From positions 1 to 17,945 of the forward strand of contig DBMK01000094.1 in NCBI GenBank assembly GCA_002298885.1: 17,945 bases of DNA, read 5' to 3'. Source of the DNA: Anaerolineaceae bacterium UBA700. GTDB taxonomy: Bacteria > Chloroflexota > Anaerolineae > Anaerolineales > Anaerolineaceae. The notes under the pieces were generated by a model. That model did not search any database. It worked only from the letters and a program-made list of their open reading frames with translations, and was not told the DNA's origin. How positions within the stretch are numbered: position 1 is the first letter of the stretch; every line of letters starts with the position of its first letter. A program made the translations under genes and the position numbers. This document shows, in pieces, positions 1 to 9,364 of this stretch.

Positions 1-25
1 TTTCGGCTGGCATAGCCAGCCGAAA
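1..25. repeat. Perfect hairpin at left window edge
   Basis: Bases 1-11 (TTTCGGCTGGC) and 15-25 are exact reverse complements around a 3-nt loop. It may be the terminator of a gene outside the window. On the plus strand no T-run follows (TGGCCTAATAATAAT comes next), so Rho-independent termination in that direction is not well supported. On the minus strand the downstream sequence lies outside the window. It could equally be an intergenic palindrome of unknown role. Confidence 0.5.
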
Positions 26-41
26 TGGCCTAATAATAATT

Positions 42-126
42 CCCCCGCCCTTTAGGGCGAGGGTTAAGGAGTGGGTGGATTTCCGATTATCGCATGAGGC
101 ACCCCTAATATTAAAATAGGGGTGCC
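42..126. other. Intergenic region with two further hairpins
   Basis: This AT-rich stretch before the kinase holds two inverted repeats. The first, 42-63, is a C-rich/G-rich hairpin with one mismatch (C45/A60) and a very short loop. The second has perfect 10-bp arms at 98-107 and 117-126 (GGCACCCCTA / TAGGGGTGCC) around a 9-nt loop. Neither is followed by a T-run. A weak promoter-like pair follows at 149-154 (TTGGGC) and 172-177 (TAATAT) with a 17-bp spacer; it is poor at the -35 end and should not be relied on. Confidence 0.4.
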
Positions 127-128
127 CC

Positions 129-278
129 ATGTTTACCTTCGGAATAACTTGGGCTGGGCTGGGGTTTGTGCTAATATTATATTTGCATATTACAGGGTTA
201 CTAATTGGCTGGCATTTTGTATCTGCGCAGAATAACCTTTTATGCAAACCTCCACCTCCATACAACCTGAACGCCTGA
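129..278 (+). CDS. Possible 49-aa membrane leader ORF (doubtful)
   Basis: An ATG at 129 opens a 49-codon frame ending in TGA at 276-278. The product would start MFTFGITWAGLGFVLILYL and has one hydrophobic stretch at about residues 8-31, followed by a Pro-rich tail. A purine-rich AGGGGTG lies just upstream, but inside the right arm of the 98-126 hairpin. The stop overlaps, as TGATG, an in-frame Met codon (278) of the histidine kinase, which would allow translational coupling. Codon use is AT-rich, unlike the surrounding genes, and the frame may be chance. No family is recognised. Confidence 0.15.
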   Translation: MFTFGITWAGLGFVLILYLHITGLLIGWHFVSAQNNLLCKPPPPYNLNA

Positions 279-1567
279 TGCGCGAGCACCAGGCCCTAGT
301 TGAAGTGTTTGGGATTTTAAAGAGTCCAACTGCACTTCATAAAGCCCTGGCTTTTATTCTCGAAAAAGTGGCCGAGGTGATTCCCCAGACCGGTTTTGGT
401 GCCGTCATGCTGTGGGACCAATCCTCGGGACTCTTCCGGCCCTGGGCTTCCTACGGCTGCGACCCAGCGATTATCAAGCGCTTCGGTCTGCGCTCCGGCG
501 AGTCGATCACCGGCAGCGTGTATGAATCCGGCAGGCCGGTCCTGCTGCGCTCGCCGGTGGAAGTTGAAAGCGTCATGAAAAACATGCGCCTGGGCAACCG
601 CAACATTCTCGAGCGGGCCTTGAAGCGCCCTCTCCGGCTGGCCTCAACAATTGCGGCCCCAATCACTATCTCCGATCAGAAGTTAGGGGTGGTAACTGCT
701 AATAACTTCGATGAAGCGCACCCGTTCGAGCCGGGAGACCTCCAGTTCATGCAATCGGCAGCGGACCTGATGGCGGTGGCCATTGATCGCTCGCGCCTGC
801 AAGCCAAGGCCGACGCAATCCGCCAGACCCGCGAGGCGGAACAACTGCGCTCCGAGATGATGGCTACCCTTTCGCACGAGCTGCGCATGCCGCTGACAAC
901 TATCAAGGGCTATTCGACCATGCTGTTGATGGACGAGGTCGAGTGGCAGCCCTCTGAAATCTACGAGTATCTCCAGTTAATCGATGAAGAGTGTGAGAGC
1001 ATGCAGTCCATGATCAGCAGCATCCTCGATTCCTCTATCATCGACGTCAACCAACTGCTCATCGAGCCTCAGGCGCTGCGCCTGCCGTATATTGCTCACC
1101 TTGTCGCCAGCGAGGTGCAGCGCCAGACCAGCACCCACCGCCTGATCGTCGATTTCTCGTCCAATTTCCCGGTGGTCAACGCTGATCCGCGCTGGATCAA
1201 ACAGGTCTTCCGTAACATCCTGGACAATGCAGTCAAATATTCCCCCAACGGCGGGTTTATCATCATCCGCGGCGAGGCCCGAACGCAGGACGTTATGGTC
1301 AGCATTGCCGACCAGGGCATCGGCATCTCGCCCGAAGACCTGATCCCCCTCTTCGAAAAGTATTTCCGCGTCCGAAGCCCGCACACCATGAACATCCCCG
1401 GCACCGGGTTGGGCCTACCGATTGCACGGGCCATCGTCGAGCTGCACGGCGGCAAGATTTGGGCAGACAGCAAATTGGGCCAGGGCACCACAGTTTACTT
1501 TTCGCTACCGGTTTTGAATGCCCAGTCCAGGAACTCTACATTTTCTCTGGCCGACAGCGAGGATTGA
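242..1567 (+). CDS. GAF-domain sensor histidine kinase
   Basis: This is a cytoplasmic two-component sensor kinase of 441 residues that autophosphorylates on His and passes the phosphate to a response regulator, almost certainly the next gene. A GAF domain spans about residues 15-185. A short coiled linker leads to the HisKA dimerisation helix with H-box SHELRMPLT (His212). The HATPase_c domain shows the N-box NILDNAVKY (325-333), G1 DQGIGI (357-362), F-box LFEKYF and G2 GTGLGLPIA (387-395). No transmembrane segment is visible, so the signal is probably internal and bound by the GAF domain; its ligand cannot be read from sequence. No good ribosome binding site precedes ATG 242. An alternative start is Met at 278. 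The stop lies 27 bp before the regulator, so they form an operon. Confidence 0.95.
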   Translation: MQTSTSIQPERLMREHQALVEVFGILKSPTALHKALAFILEKVAEVIPQTGFGAVMLWDQSSGLFRPWASYGCDPAIIKRFGLRSGESITGSVYESGRPVLLRSPVEVESVMKNMRLGNRNILERALKRPLRLASTIAAPITISDQKLGVVTANNFDEAHPFEPGDLQFMQSAADLMAVAIDRSRLQAKADAIRQTREAEQLRSEMMATLSHELRMPLTTIKGYSTMLLMDEVEWQPSEIYEYLQLIDEECESMQSMISSILDSSIIDVNQLLIEPQALRLPYIAHLVASEVQRQTSTHRLIVDFSSNFPVVNADPRWIKQVFRNILDNAVKYSPNGGFIIIRGEARTQDVMVSIADQGIGISPEDLIPLFEKYFRVRSPHTMNIPGTGLGLPIARAIVELHGGKIWADSKLGQGTTVYFSLPVLNAQSRNSTFSLADSED

Positions 1568-1594
1568 GCGAGGATACACAAGGATGCAAATGAA

Positions 1595-2302
1595 ATGAAC
1601 AAAAGTAGGATCCTGGTGGTGGATGACGAGCCAAAGCTGGTGCGCCTGCTGCGGACGGCACTGACGGCGACAGGTTTTGAGGTGCTTTCTTCGAACAGTG
1701 CCGGGCAGGCCATCGAGCAGGTTGCGCTGGAGCAGCCGGATCTGGTCATTATGGACCTCATGTTCCCCGGTCCTATTGATGGGTACGAGGCCTGTCGGCG
1801 CATCCGCCAGTTCTCGGATGTGCCGCTCATCATGCTCACCGCCCGGGTGCGCGATTCCGACAAGCTGCGCGGTTTCGATGTTGGGGCCGATGATTATGTG
1901 ATCAAGCCGTTCAACACCAAAGAGTTGGTAGCCCGCGTGCGTGCGGCGCTTAAACGAGCCCAGGTTATCCGCCCGACCGAAAGCGCCGCCGAGGTGCGCT
2001 GCGGCCCGCTGCATATCGACCTCTCCACCCGGCGGGTGAGCATGAGTGGGCGCGAAGTGCATCTGACCCCCACAGAGTACAATCTACTTTGCGAGTTGGC
2101 ACAGCATCCCAACCAGGTGTTGGTGCACGAGCAGTTGCTCAATGCAGTATGGGGCCAGGGGCACGCCGGTGACACCGTTACGCTGCGTTCTTTTATTTAC
2201 AGCCTGCGCAAAAAGATCGAGATCGACCCGTCTCACCCGGCCATGATCGTACGCACCCCGTGCGTGGGGTACGCGCTGGTCACGCCGGCCGAAGAAGTGT
2301 AA
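1595..2302 (+). CDS. OmpR/PhoB-type response regulator
   Basis: This 235-residue DNA-binding regulator is the likely partner of the upstream kinase. The receiver domain (about 4-120) has the acidic pair D10/D11, phospho-acceptor Asp54 in VIMDLMFPG, Thr82 and Lys104 in the conserved KPF motif. The C-terminal winged helix (about 134-229) shows the family pattern HLTPTEYNLL, VWG, the TLRSFIYSLRKKI recognition-helix region and the wing motif VGYAL. All residues needed for phosphorylation are present. The target genes are unknown. The unit ends in a strong terminator 19 bp after the stop, so glutamate dehydrogenase downstream is separately transcribed, though it could be a target. The assigned start is the ATG that places the receiver domain fully in frame. 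Confidence 0.96.
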   Translation: MNKSRILVVDDEPKLVRLLRTALTATGFEVLSSNSAGQAIEQVALEQPDLVIMDLMFPGPIDGYEACRRIRQFSDVPLIMLTARVRDSDKLRGFDVGADDYVIKPFNTKELVARVRAALKRAQVIRPTESAAEVRCGPLHIDLSTRRVSMSGREVHLTPTEYNLLCELAQHPNQVLVHEQLLNAVWGQGHAGDTVTLRSFIYSLRKKIEIDPSHPAMIVRTPCVGYALVTPAEEV

Positions 2303-2320
2303 TTAGCAATTCTTACATTC

Positions 2321-2363
2321 AGGAGTTTTGGACGTAGGAAACACGTCCAAAACTCCTTTTTTT
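2321..2363 (+). terminator. Intrinsic terminator of kinase/regulator operon
   Basis: A perfect 15-bp stem (AGGAGTTTTGGACGT at 2321-2335 paired with 2343-2357) with a 7-nt loop runs directly into seven T residues (2357-2363). It sits 19 bp after the regulator stop codon and separates this operon from glutamate dehydrogenase. Confidence 0.95.
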
Positions 2364-2411
2364 AATTTCCTCAACGAAATCTTCACATTAAGCATCCGTT
2401 CCTTCGCAAAA

Positions 2412-3880
<1,469 letters not shown>

Positions 3881-3931
3881 GCAGGGACGAACTTCACTAA
3901 ACGAGTACTGGTAAGCAGGCGAAAAATATCT

Positions 3932-3972
3932 TGTGTAGGTTTTGACTGGCGAAGCCGATCAAAACCTACACA
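3932..3972. terminator. Hairpin after gdhA, possible terminator
   Basis: Perfect 14-bp arms (TGTGTAGGTTTTGA at 3932-3945, complement at 3959-3972) enclose a 13-nt loop that can itself form a GGC/GCC mini-stem. It lies 51 bp after the gdhA stop. Only a short T-rich tract (TCTTTT) follows after seven bases, so termination is plausible but not textbook. Confidence 0.5.
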
Positions 3973-4007
3973 GAGAGTCTTTTCATAGGCCGGAGATTGG
4001 AGGCCTG

Positions 4008-6548
4008 ATGGCTTTTATTGATTTAGAACAGACCGTCGCCAACGCGCTGGTAGATGCAGCCGTTACAGACTGCGCCGGCCGGAACAATCCAGGCAATACC
4101 AATCAGGTCCTCGACGCTCTGCGCCAGGGGCGCTGCGATGTATGCCGGGCTTTCACCGATACCCTCACTTACCATATCGGCCAGTACCTGAGCCAGGTCG
4201 ATAAAAACTTGAAGGCCGTGATTAAGTACGAGCCCGAGCCGGCTTCCCTCAGCTCCAGGTTGGGTGGCGGCCAGTTCACTTCAAAGCCCGCCGGAATTAA
4301 CCTGATCGCCTGGGTGGACCGTAAAAGCGCTGCCCTTACCAGCCTGGGTTCCACCCTGGAGGCCTCCCTGGCCGAGGCACGCAAGAAGCTGGACTGCCCC
4401 AACGCCCTGCCCACTTGCTTCAACCTGGATATCCAGATGGTCGACGACCGCGAGGTGGCGGAGGCGCGCGGCTATGGCCTGGTGGTCAACCAGCCTTTCT
4501 TGCACTCGGTCCAGGTTTGGAAGCGGCCGGATCCAGATGGAGCGGCGCACGGCGAGCTGGAGTTCCCAGGCAGTGCGACCTCCCTGGATTTGGATCTGGC
4601 GCCTGAGGCGGTCCTGTTCGAGCAGGCGCGGGTCATCGAAGAAATGCCTGCGCCCGAGCGAGCGCTGCTGGAACCGCGCCTGCGCGAGCTGAGAGTGGCC
4701 TTGATCCGCCGCCTGATCAGCGACCAACTGGCCTACATTAACGTGGCCAAGGATTGGCTGACCACCACCGACCTGGAGGATGTTTACCGACGGCGGATCG
4801 GCGAAGGCAAGATCGGCGGGAAGGCCGCCGGTTTGGTGCTGGCCCGGCGGATTCTGCACGAAACGCTGGCCAAATCGGAGCGGGCCGGGATCCACTTCCC
4901 CGAGTCGTACTTCCTGGGTTCCGACCTGATCTACATCTTCATGGCCATGAACGGCCTAATGCACTGGAACAACCAGAAATACAAGCCGGAAGACCAGATT
5001 TACGCCGAGTACCCGCTGATCCGCGAGCAGTTCGAGCGGGGGAGCCTGCCGCCGGAGGTGATGCACCAGTTGGGCGACATCCTGGCCCAGGTTGGCCAGG
5101 CGCCGCTCATCGTGCGCTCGTCCAGCCAGCTTGAGGATAATTTCGGCACTTCGTTCGCCGGCAAGTACCAGAGCTTTTTCTGCCCCAACCAGGACAGCCC
5201 TCAGGAAAACCTGGAAGCGCTGCGCCGCGCTGTGGCCCTCACTTACGCCAGCACACTCAACCCGGATGCGCTGCTCTACCGGCGCAGCAAAGGCTTGCAA
5301 GATTACGACGAACGCATGGCGGTCATCCTGCAGGTGGTACAGGGCGAGCGTTTTGGGCGCTATTTCTTCCCGTTCGCGGCCGGGGTGGCCTTCAGCCACA
5401 ACCTTTACCGCTGGGCGCCGCAGATCCGGCGCGAGGATGGGTTCGCCCGCCTGGTGTGGGGCATGGGCACGCACGCCGTCGAGCGCGGCGGCAACGACTA
5501 CCCGCGCCTGATCGCCCTCAGCCATCCCACCCTGCAGCCGGACGACGATCCGCAGGCAGTGCGCTATTATTCGCAGAAATTCGTGGACGTAATCGACCTG
5601 GCCGACAACTCGTTCAAGACGCTGGCGGTGAAGGACCTGCTGGCGCCCAAATATGCGCCTCTGCGCTACCTGGTGCAGATCGAGAGCGACGGTTATTTCT
5701 CCACCCCGCGCACGCGCATCCTCGAGGAGGACGTGCCCCGGACGGCGATCACCTTCGACGAACTGCTGCGCCGCACACCCTTCGCCGCCAACCTGTCGCA
5801 CATCCTTAAAATCCTGGAGGAGCAGTACCGCGTGCCGGTGGACGTGGAATTCACCCTGGGCCTGTCCGACCTGGGCGCGATGCGCCCGGCGCTCCAGATT
5901 TCGTTGCTGCAATGCCGGCCCCAGAGCCAGCTTAATCCGGTGACGCCGGACGTGGTGCCGCGCGACCTGAAACCCGAATCGATCGTATTCTCGACCCATT
6001 TCATGGTGCCGCAGGGCTACCTGGGCAACGTGCGCCACGTCCTCTACGTCTGCCCGGAGAGCTATTTCAGCCTGCCGACTCAGGCGGAGCGCGAGGAGCT
6101 GCACCGGGTAATTGCCCAGCTCAACAGCCTGTTGGCTCCCAAGAGCTTCATTTGCGTGGGGCCCGGGCGCTGGGGCACCACAAACCCCGACCTGGGGGTG
6201 TTCGTGAACTACGCCGACGTATTCAACGCCGGGGCGCTGGTGGAGCTGGCCGGGACGGCGATCGGGGTGGCGCCAGAGCCCTCCTTCGGGACTCACTTCT
6301 TCCAGGATTTAATGGAGGCCCAGATTTACCCGCTGGCGGTCTCGCTGGATGACCGCAAGACCGTCTTCAAGCGCGAGTTCTTCGAAGACACCCCCAGCAG
6401 TCTGCTGGACCGGGTCCATGCCAGCGAGCGCGTCGCCAAGACCCTGCGCCTGATTGAAGTCAGCGCCCACCACCCCAACGTGCACCTCGAGCTTTACCTC
6501 GACGGCGACCGGAGCCACGCCATTGCCTACCTGGCGCCGGATCACTGA
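4008..6548 (+). CDS. PEP/pyruvate-binding (PPDK N-type ATP-grasp) protein
   Basis: This 846-residue protein has the nucleotide-binding ATP-grasp domain of PEP synthase and pyruvate phosphate dikinase. The domain starts near residue 265 with GEGKIGGKAAGLVLA. It shows the core motif PLIVRSSSQLEDNFGTSFAG at about 366 and ends near 640 with VDVEF...LLQCRPQS, the usual metal-site Glu and LQxRP motif. The phospho-His swivel domain and the PEP TIM barrel of true PEP synthases are absent. The C-terminal part instead carries GPGRWGTTNPDLG (about 718) and FGTHFFQDL (about 760), which I recall from stand-alone PPDK-N-like proteins. The first 260 residues are unrecognised and contain a CDVC pair. ATG 4008 was chosen because GGAGG lies 4 bp upstream; an in-frame TTG at 3942 falls inside the preceding hairpin. 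The acceptor substrate is unknown. The gene converges on the Kelch gene with only 6 bp between stops. Confidence 0.85.
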   Translation: MAFIDLEQTVANALVDAAVTDCAGRNNPGNTNQVLDALRQGRCDVCRAFTDTLTYHIGQYLSQVDKNLKAVIKYEPEPASLSSRLGGGQFTSKPAGINLIAWVDRKSAALTSLGSTLEASLAEARKKLDCPNALPTCFNLDIQMVDDREVAEARGYGLVVNQPFLHSVQVWKRPDPDGAAHGELEFPGSATSLDLDLAPEAVLFEQARVIEEMPAPERALLEPRLRELRVALIRRLISDQLAYINVAKDWLTTTDLEDVYRRRIGEGKIGGKAAGLVLARRILHETLAKSERAGIHFPESYFLGSDLIYIFMAMNGLMHWNNQKYKPEDQIYAEYPLIREQFERGSLPPEVMHQLGDILAQVGQAPLIVRSSSQLEDNFGTSFAGKYQSFFCPNQDSPQENLEALRRAVALTYASTLNPDALLYRRSKGLQDYDERMAVILQVVQGERFGRYFFPFAAGVAFSHNLYRWAPQIRREDGFARLVWGMGTHAVERGGNDYPRLIALSHPTLQPDDDPQAVRYYSQKFVDVIDLADNSFKTLAVKDLLAPKYAPLRYLVQIESDGYFSTPRTRILEEDVPRTAITFDELLRRTPFAANLSHILKILEEQYRVPVDVEFTLGLSDLGAMRPALQISLLQCRPQSQLNPVTPDVVPRDLKPESIVFSTHFMVPQGYLGNVRHVLYVCPESYFSLPTQAEREELHRVIAQLNSLLAPKSFICVGPGRWGTTNPDLGVFVNYADVFNAGALVELAGTAIGVAPEPSFGTHFFQDLMEAQIYPLAVSLDDRKTVFKREFFEDTPSSLLDRVHASERVAKTLRLIEVSAHHPNVHLELYLDGDRSHAIAYLAPDH

Positions 6549-6554
6549 GCCGGA

Positions 6555-7736
6555 TCACTCACATGGAGCCGCGAAGCGCCAGGTGTCGCCTAAAAAGCTA
6601 AACTGGCCGTTGTGATAGTACTGGCCTCCAAACAGCACGAACTGGTGGTTGCGGCGGTCGTAGGCCATCCCGCCATCCCAGCGTGCCGATGGCTGCCAGG
6701 TGGTATCCACCTGCTTCCAGATTTTTCCATCATACGTCCAGGTATCGTTGAATTGGCCAGTCACGCCGGTTAGGCCGCCAAACAGGAGGACGCGCTGGCA
6801 ATCCTCGTCGTAGGCCATGGATACGGCCCAGCGGGCGGGCGGCGAAGCGGGCAGGTCGGTGCGTTGGATCCAGTCCTCGCCGGTCCATTCCCAGGTTTCG
6901 TTGTAATTGACGCTGCCGGCATCGTGTCCGCCGCCGAACATCACCAGCGTACCCCGGGCGCTATCGTACACCATGTGGGCCGACTCGCGCGCAGCAGGGT
7001 GGTGGGCGGGAAAGCGCTGGATCCATTCAGAATCCACGTATTCCCAGGTATCGTCGAAAAAGCGCGGCGACCCAAAGCGGTCGTAGCCGCCAAAGAGCAG
7101 CATACTCTGGCGCTTCGGGTCGTAGGCCATGGCCGCACCATTGCGCTTTGAAGGTGAATGTACCGGATGCCGCTGCACCCATTTCAGGCCGTCATATTCC
7201 CAGGTGTCATTGAAGAACAAATTGTCGCCTAATCCGCTACCACCAAACAGCACGGTCACCTGCCGGTCCGAATCATAGGCTGCTGCTGCGCCGAGGCGCT
7301 CGGGCAGCGGATCCGTGTCCTTCCGCAGGGTCCAGTTGGCGCCGTCATACTCCCAGGTTTCACCAGACGCCATGATCCAATCGGTTCCGCCCACGGCCAC
7401 CACCACGTTGCGGTGTGCATCGTAGACAAAGCCCATCTGCTTGCGCGGCGATGGAGCCAGCGTGGGAGATTGCTTTTGCCAGCCGGGCCCTATGACGTCA
7501 TCGATCAGAACCGGCGTTGGGGTTATAACCCGGGTGACGATCACAACTTGGGTTAGCGGCACGATCTGAGTAACTGGCACAATTTGAGTGACCGGTACAA
7601 TTTGGGTGATATTCTCAGTCCGGATGCCTGGCGTTGGGTATTCTGGAGAGAATGACAGGCTGCATGCGAGCGATGGAATCAGGAAGAGTGCCACCAGCGC
7701 AATTATCCGACCTACCACCTTGCGAGATCGAAACAT
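6555..7736 (-). CDS. Kelch-repeat beta-propeller lipoprotein
   Basis: This 393-residue protein is predicted to be exported and lipid-anchored. It has a basic N-terminus, a hydrophobic helix (about 10-24) and a lipobox PSLAC with Cys25. A linker follows with a six-residue tandem TQIVPV about three times (residues 44-61), degenerating to TQVVIVTRVITPTP. From about residue 88 there are six Kelch-like blades of about 50 residues. Each has the pattern R-x6-YD-x5-(V/L)(L/V)FGG-x-NDTWEYDG-x-W, which fits a six-bladed propeller, probably a binding or scaffold domain. No catalytic motif is seen. A purine-rich GAGGAGAG lies just upstream of ATG 7736. The gene follows the methyltransferase unit by 120 bp and may be its last cistron, but a palindrome lies between them. 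Confidence 0.85.
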   Translation of the reverse strand: MFRSRKVVGRIIALVALFLIPSLACSLSFSPEYPTPGIRTENITQIVPVTQIVPVTQIVPLTQVVIVTRVITPTPVLIDDVIGPGWQKQSPTLAPSPRKQMGFVYDAHRNVVVAVGGTDWIMASGETWEYDGANWTLRKDTDPLPERLGAAAAYDSDRQVTVLFGGSGLGDNLFFNDTWEYDGLKWVQRHPVHSPSKRNGAAMAYDPKRQSMLLFGGYDRFGSPRFFDDTWEYVDSEWIQRFPAHHPAARESAHMVYDSARGTLVMFGGGHDAGSVNYNETWEWTGEDWIQRTDLPASPPARWAVSMAYDEDCQRVLLFGGLTGVTGQFNDTWTYDGKIWKQVDTTWQPSARWDGGMAYDRRNHQFVLFGGQYYHNGQFSFLGDTWRFAAPCE

Positions 7737-7808
7737 AGCTCACTCTCCTCTCTCCTAAAGAGCCCCCTCTGTCCTTGAGACGCAGAAAAGTCCAGGAAAG
7801 TTCCAATC

Positions 7809-7854
7809 GGTTAAATCGTAGAGGCGAGGCATGCCTCGCCTCTACGATTTAACC
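7809..7854. repeat. 46-bp perfect palindrome after ICMT-like gene
   Basis: The 23-base half from GGTTAAATCGTAGAGGCGAG onward is exactly mirrored across 7831/7832, with core GCGAGGCATGCCTCGC. It begins 2 bp beyond the stop codon of the ICMT-like gene. No T-run follows on the minus strand, so it is more likely an interspersed palindromic element than a classic terminator, though the transcript would form a very strong hairpin. A sister element lies at 9365-9404. Confidence 0.85.
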
Positions 7855-7856
7855 CA

Positions 7857-8534
7857 CTACCAGATTCCTGGCACCAGCCGTTTGGTTCGCTTTGCATACT
7901 CCTCCCAGGCTGGGCCGAACTCACGCCGCAGCATCTTTTCCTCGTCGGAGATACGCCAGAGCAAGCCGGCCAGCAGAACCAGGTCGGCGGCGGCCCCCAC
8001 CCAGGTGTTGAACACCAGGGCAAACCCCAGCACCATCACCAGTAGCCCCAGGTAGCGCGGGTGGCGGATGAAGCGGTACAGCCCGCCGGTGACCAGGCGG
8101 TGCTCCGGCTGGAGGGTGACCTCGGCGCTGTACAGCCGCCCCAGGTTGAGCACCGATCCGAACATCACCGCCCCGCCGGCAATCGAGAGCGCCAGCCCCA
8201 GCAGCCGGGTGCCCGGCGCGGCGGAGACCGGGGCGAAGCCGGCCCGGTCGCACAGGGGCACAACGAACAGCAGGCCCATCCCCAACAGCTCAGCGCCTAC
8301 CAGGAAGGCCGTCTGGCGAGTCACCCGCTTCTGCTTTTGTCCCTGATCCTCAGGAATCACCAGGCCCTGGTAAGCCGCCAGCAGGGCGCTTATCCCGGTC
8401 AACGCAGCGTAGCCCAGGCGGGCCGGGCTGGCGAAGAAGCCCGCCAGGTCGCCCAGCCCCCAGCCCAGCAGCGGCAGCCCCAGGTAGACCAGCGGGGTCA
8501 GGAGGAGGTGCACGATAGCGTGGGCGTAATTCAC
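7857..8534 (-). CDS. ICMT/PEMT-like membrane methyltransferase (first)
   Basis: This 225-residue integral membrane protein resembles isoprenylcysteine carboxyl methyltransferases and phospholipid methyltransferases (the ICMT/NnrU/PEMT group), which use S-adenosylmethionine at the membrane. Several hydrophobic segments are visible (about 8-35, 40-60, 75-95, 108-130, 160-192). The C-terminal family signature is clear: GLYRFIRHPRYLG (151-163), then DEEKMLRREFGPAWEEYAKRTKRLVPG, where the RHPxYxG and EE motifs form the cofactor pocket in known members. The substrate cannot be read; bacteria lack prenylated CaaX proteins, so a lipid or small hydrophobic acceptor is more likely. It starts with GTG overlapping the TGA of the upstream methyltransferase by four bases (GTGA), indicating translational coupling. 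It ends in TAG next to a palindrome. Confidence 0.85.
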   Translation of the reverse strand: MNYAHAIVHLLLTPLVYLGLPLLGWGLGDLAGFFASPARLGYAALTGISALLAAYQGLVIPEDQGQKQKRVTRQTAFLVGAELLGMGLLFVVPLCDRAGFAPVSAAPGTRLLGLALSIAGGAVMFGSVLNLGRLYSAEVTLQPEHRLVTGGLYRFIRHPRYLGLLVMVLGFALVFNTWVGAAADLVLLAGLLWRISDEEKMLRREFGPAWEEYAKRTKRLVPGIW

Positions 8535-9352
8535 GCCGGGCCTCCTTCCAGCCGGTAAAGCAGGATGGTGTTCGCATTAACCAGGGCCGGGACGTAGCGC
8601 ATCAGGTTGGCCGCGCCCAGGCGGGGCTCGCGCTGCTCGAAGTAGGTCCAGCGCTCCAGCAGGCGCATCCCCCAGGCTTCCAGCCGCTTGGGGTCGTTCA
8701 GGCTCCAGCCGAACCGCGCGCCGGTCTTGCGCAGCGCCGGGTGCAGCCGGTGGACTGCCGCCGAAAAGGCCGAGAGCGCATCGAACGCCAGATCGGCCCC
8801 GGGGAAGCATCTCGCCAGGGCAGTCACTACCCCTTTCACCTGCGCCTCGGTGAAATAAGGGAATACCCCCTCGGCCAGGAACACCGGCGGGCGGCCCGTT
8901 TGGGCCACCTCATCCAGCCAGGAAAGCTCCAGCATCGAGCCGGGCAGGCTCCGGCTGAGCTCGCCGTCGGGAAGCAAGTGCCGGCGCAGGTCGATCACTT
9001 CGGGCAGGTCCAGGCCCAGCCAGGCCATCTCGCCGTTGTCGAGGCGCTCGAAGCGCGTGTCCAGCCCGCAGCCGATATCCACCACCAGGCCGCCCGGATG
9101 GTGGGCCAGGAAGGCCCGGGCGTAGCGATCGAACTGGCGGGCGCGCATCACGGTGAAGAGTTCGTCCTGGCGGCTCATGCCCATCAGGCAGTCGGCGTCT
9201 TTGCCGACCTGGGCGAACACTTCCGCGGCGCGCCGGTCGCGCAGCAGCGCATCCGGGCGGGCGGATTCGCGCGCCCGGCAGGCCAGGGGCACGAGCAGGG
9301 TGCGGGAAACGCCCGAGAGAGTTTGAATGCCGGTTTTGTTTTGCATAGCCAT
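8531..9352 (-). CDS. Class I SAM methyltransferase, leucine-carboxyl-MT (LCM/PPM1) family
   Basis: This soluble 273-residue protein resembles the leucine carboxyl methyltransferase / TcmP-like O-methyltransferase family. The signatures are an N-terminal RARESARPDALLRDRRAAEVF segment, the invariant RARQFDRYARAFL (about 70-82), SAM motif I VVDIGCGLDTRF (90-101), acidic loop GLDLPEVIDLRR (113-124), and the family motif FLAEGVFPYFTEAQV (158-172). Such enzymes methylate carboxyl or hydroxyl groups of proteins or small molecules; the target here is unknown. It sits between two ICMT-like genes in a unit with an M-box leader. The given start is ATG 9352, with AAAGG only 3 bp away. ATG 9346, two codons in, has a more usual 9-bp spacing and may be the real start. 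The 3' end overlaps the next gene by 4 bp. Confidence 0.87.
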   Translation of the reverse strand: MAMQNKTGIQTLSGVSRTLLVPLACRARESARPDALLRDRRAAEVFAQVGKDADCLMGMSRQDELFTVMRARQFDRYARAFLAHHPGGLVVDIGCGLDTRFERLDNGEMAWLGLDLPEVIDLRRHLLPDGELSRSLPGSMLELSWLDEVAQTGRPPVFLAEGVFPYFTEAQVKGVVTALARCFPGADLAFDALSAFSAAVHRLHPALRKTGARFGWSLNDPKRLEAWGMRLLERWTYFEQREPRLGAANLMRYVPALVNANTILLYRLEGGPA

Positions 9353-9364
9353 TTACCTTTCTGG

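Noticed and set aside
3942..4007. In-frame TTG start extending the PEP-binding protein by 22 codons
   Set aside because: It begins inside the 3932-3972 hairpin, has no ribosome binding site and adds sequence made of the hairpin arm; ATG 4008 has GGAGG close upstream.
7809..7854. Classic Rho-independent terminator of the methyltransferase unit
   Set aside because: The stem is strong but no T-run follows on either strand; it fits a palindromic interspersed element better, although it may still impede transcription.
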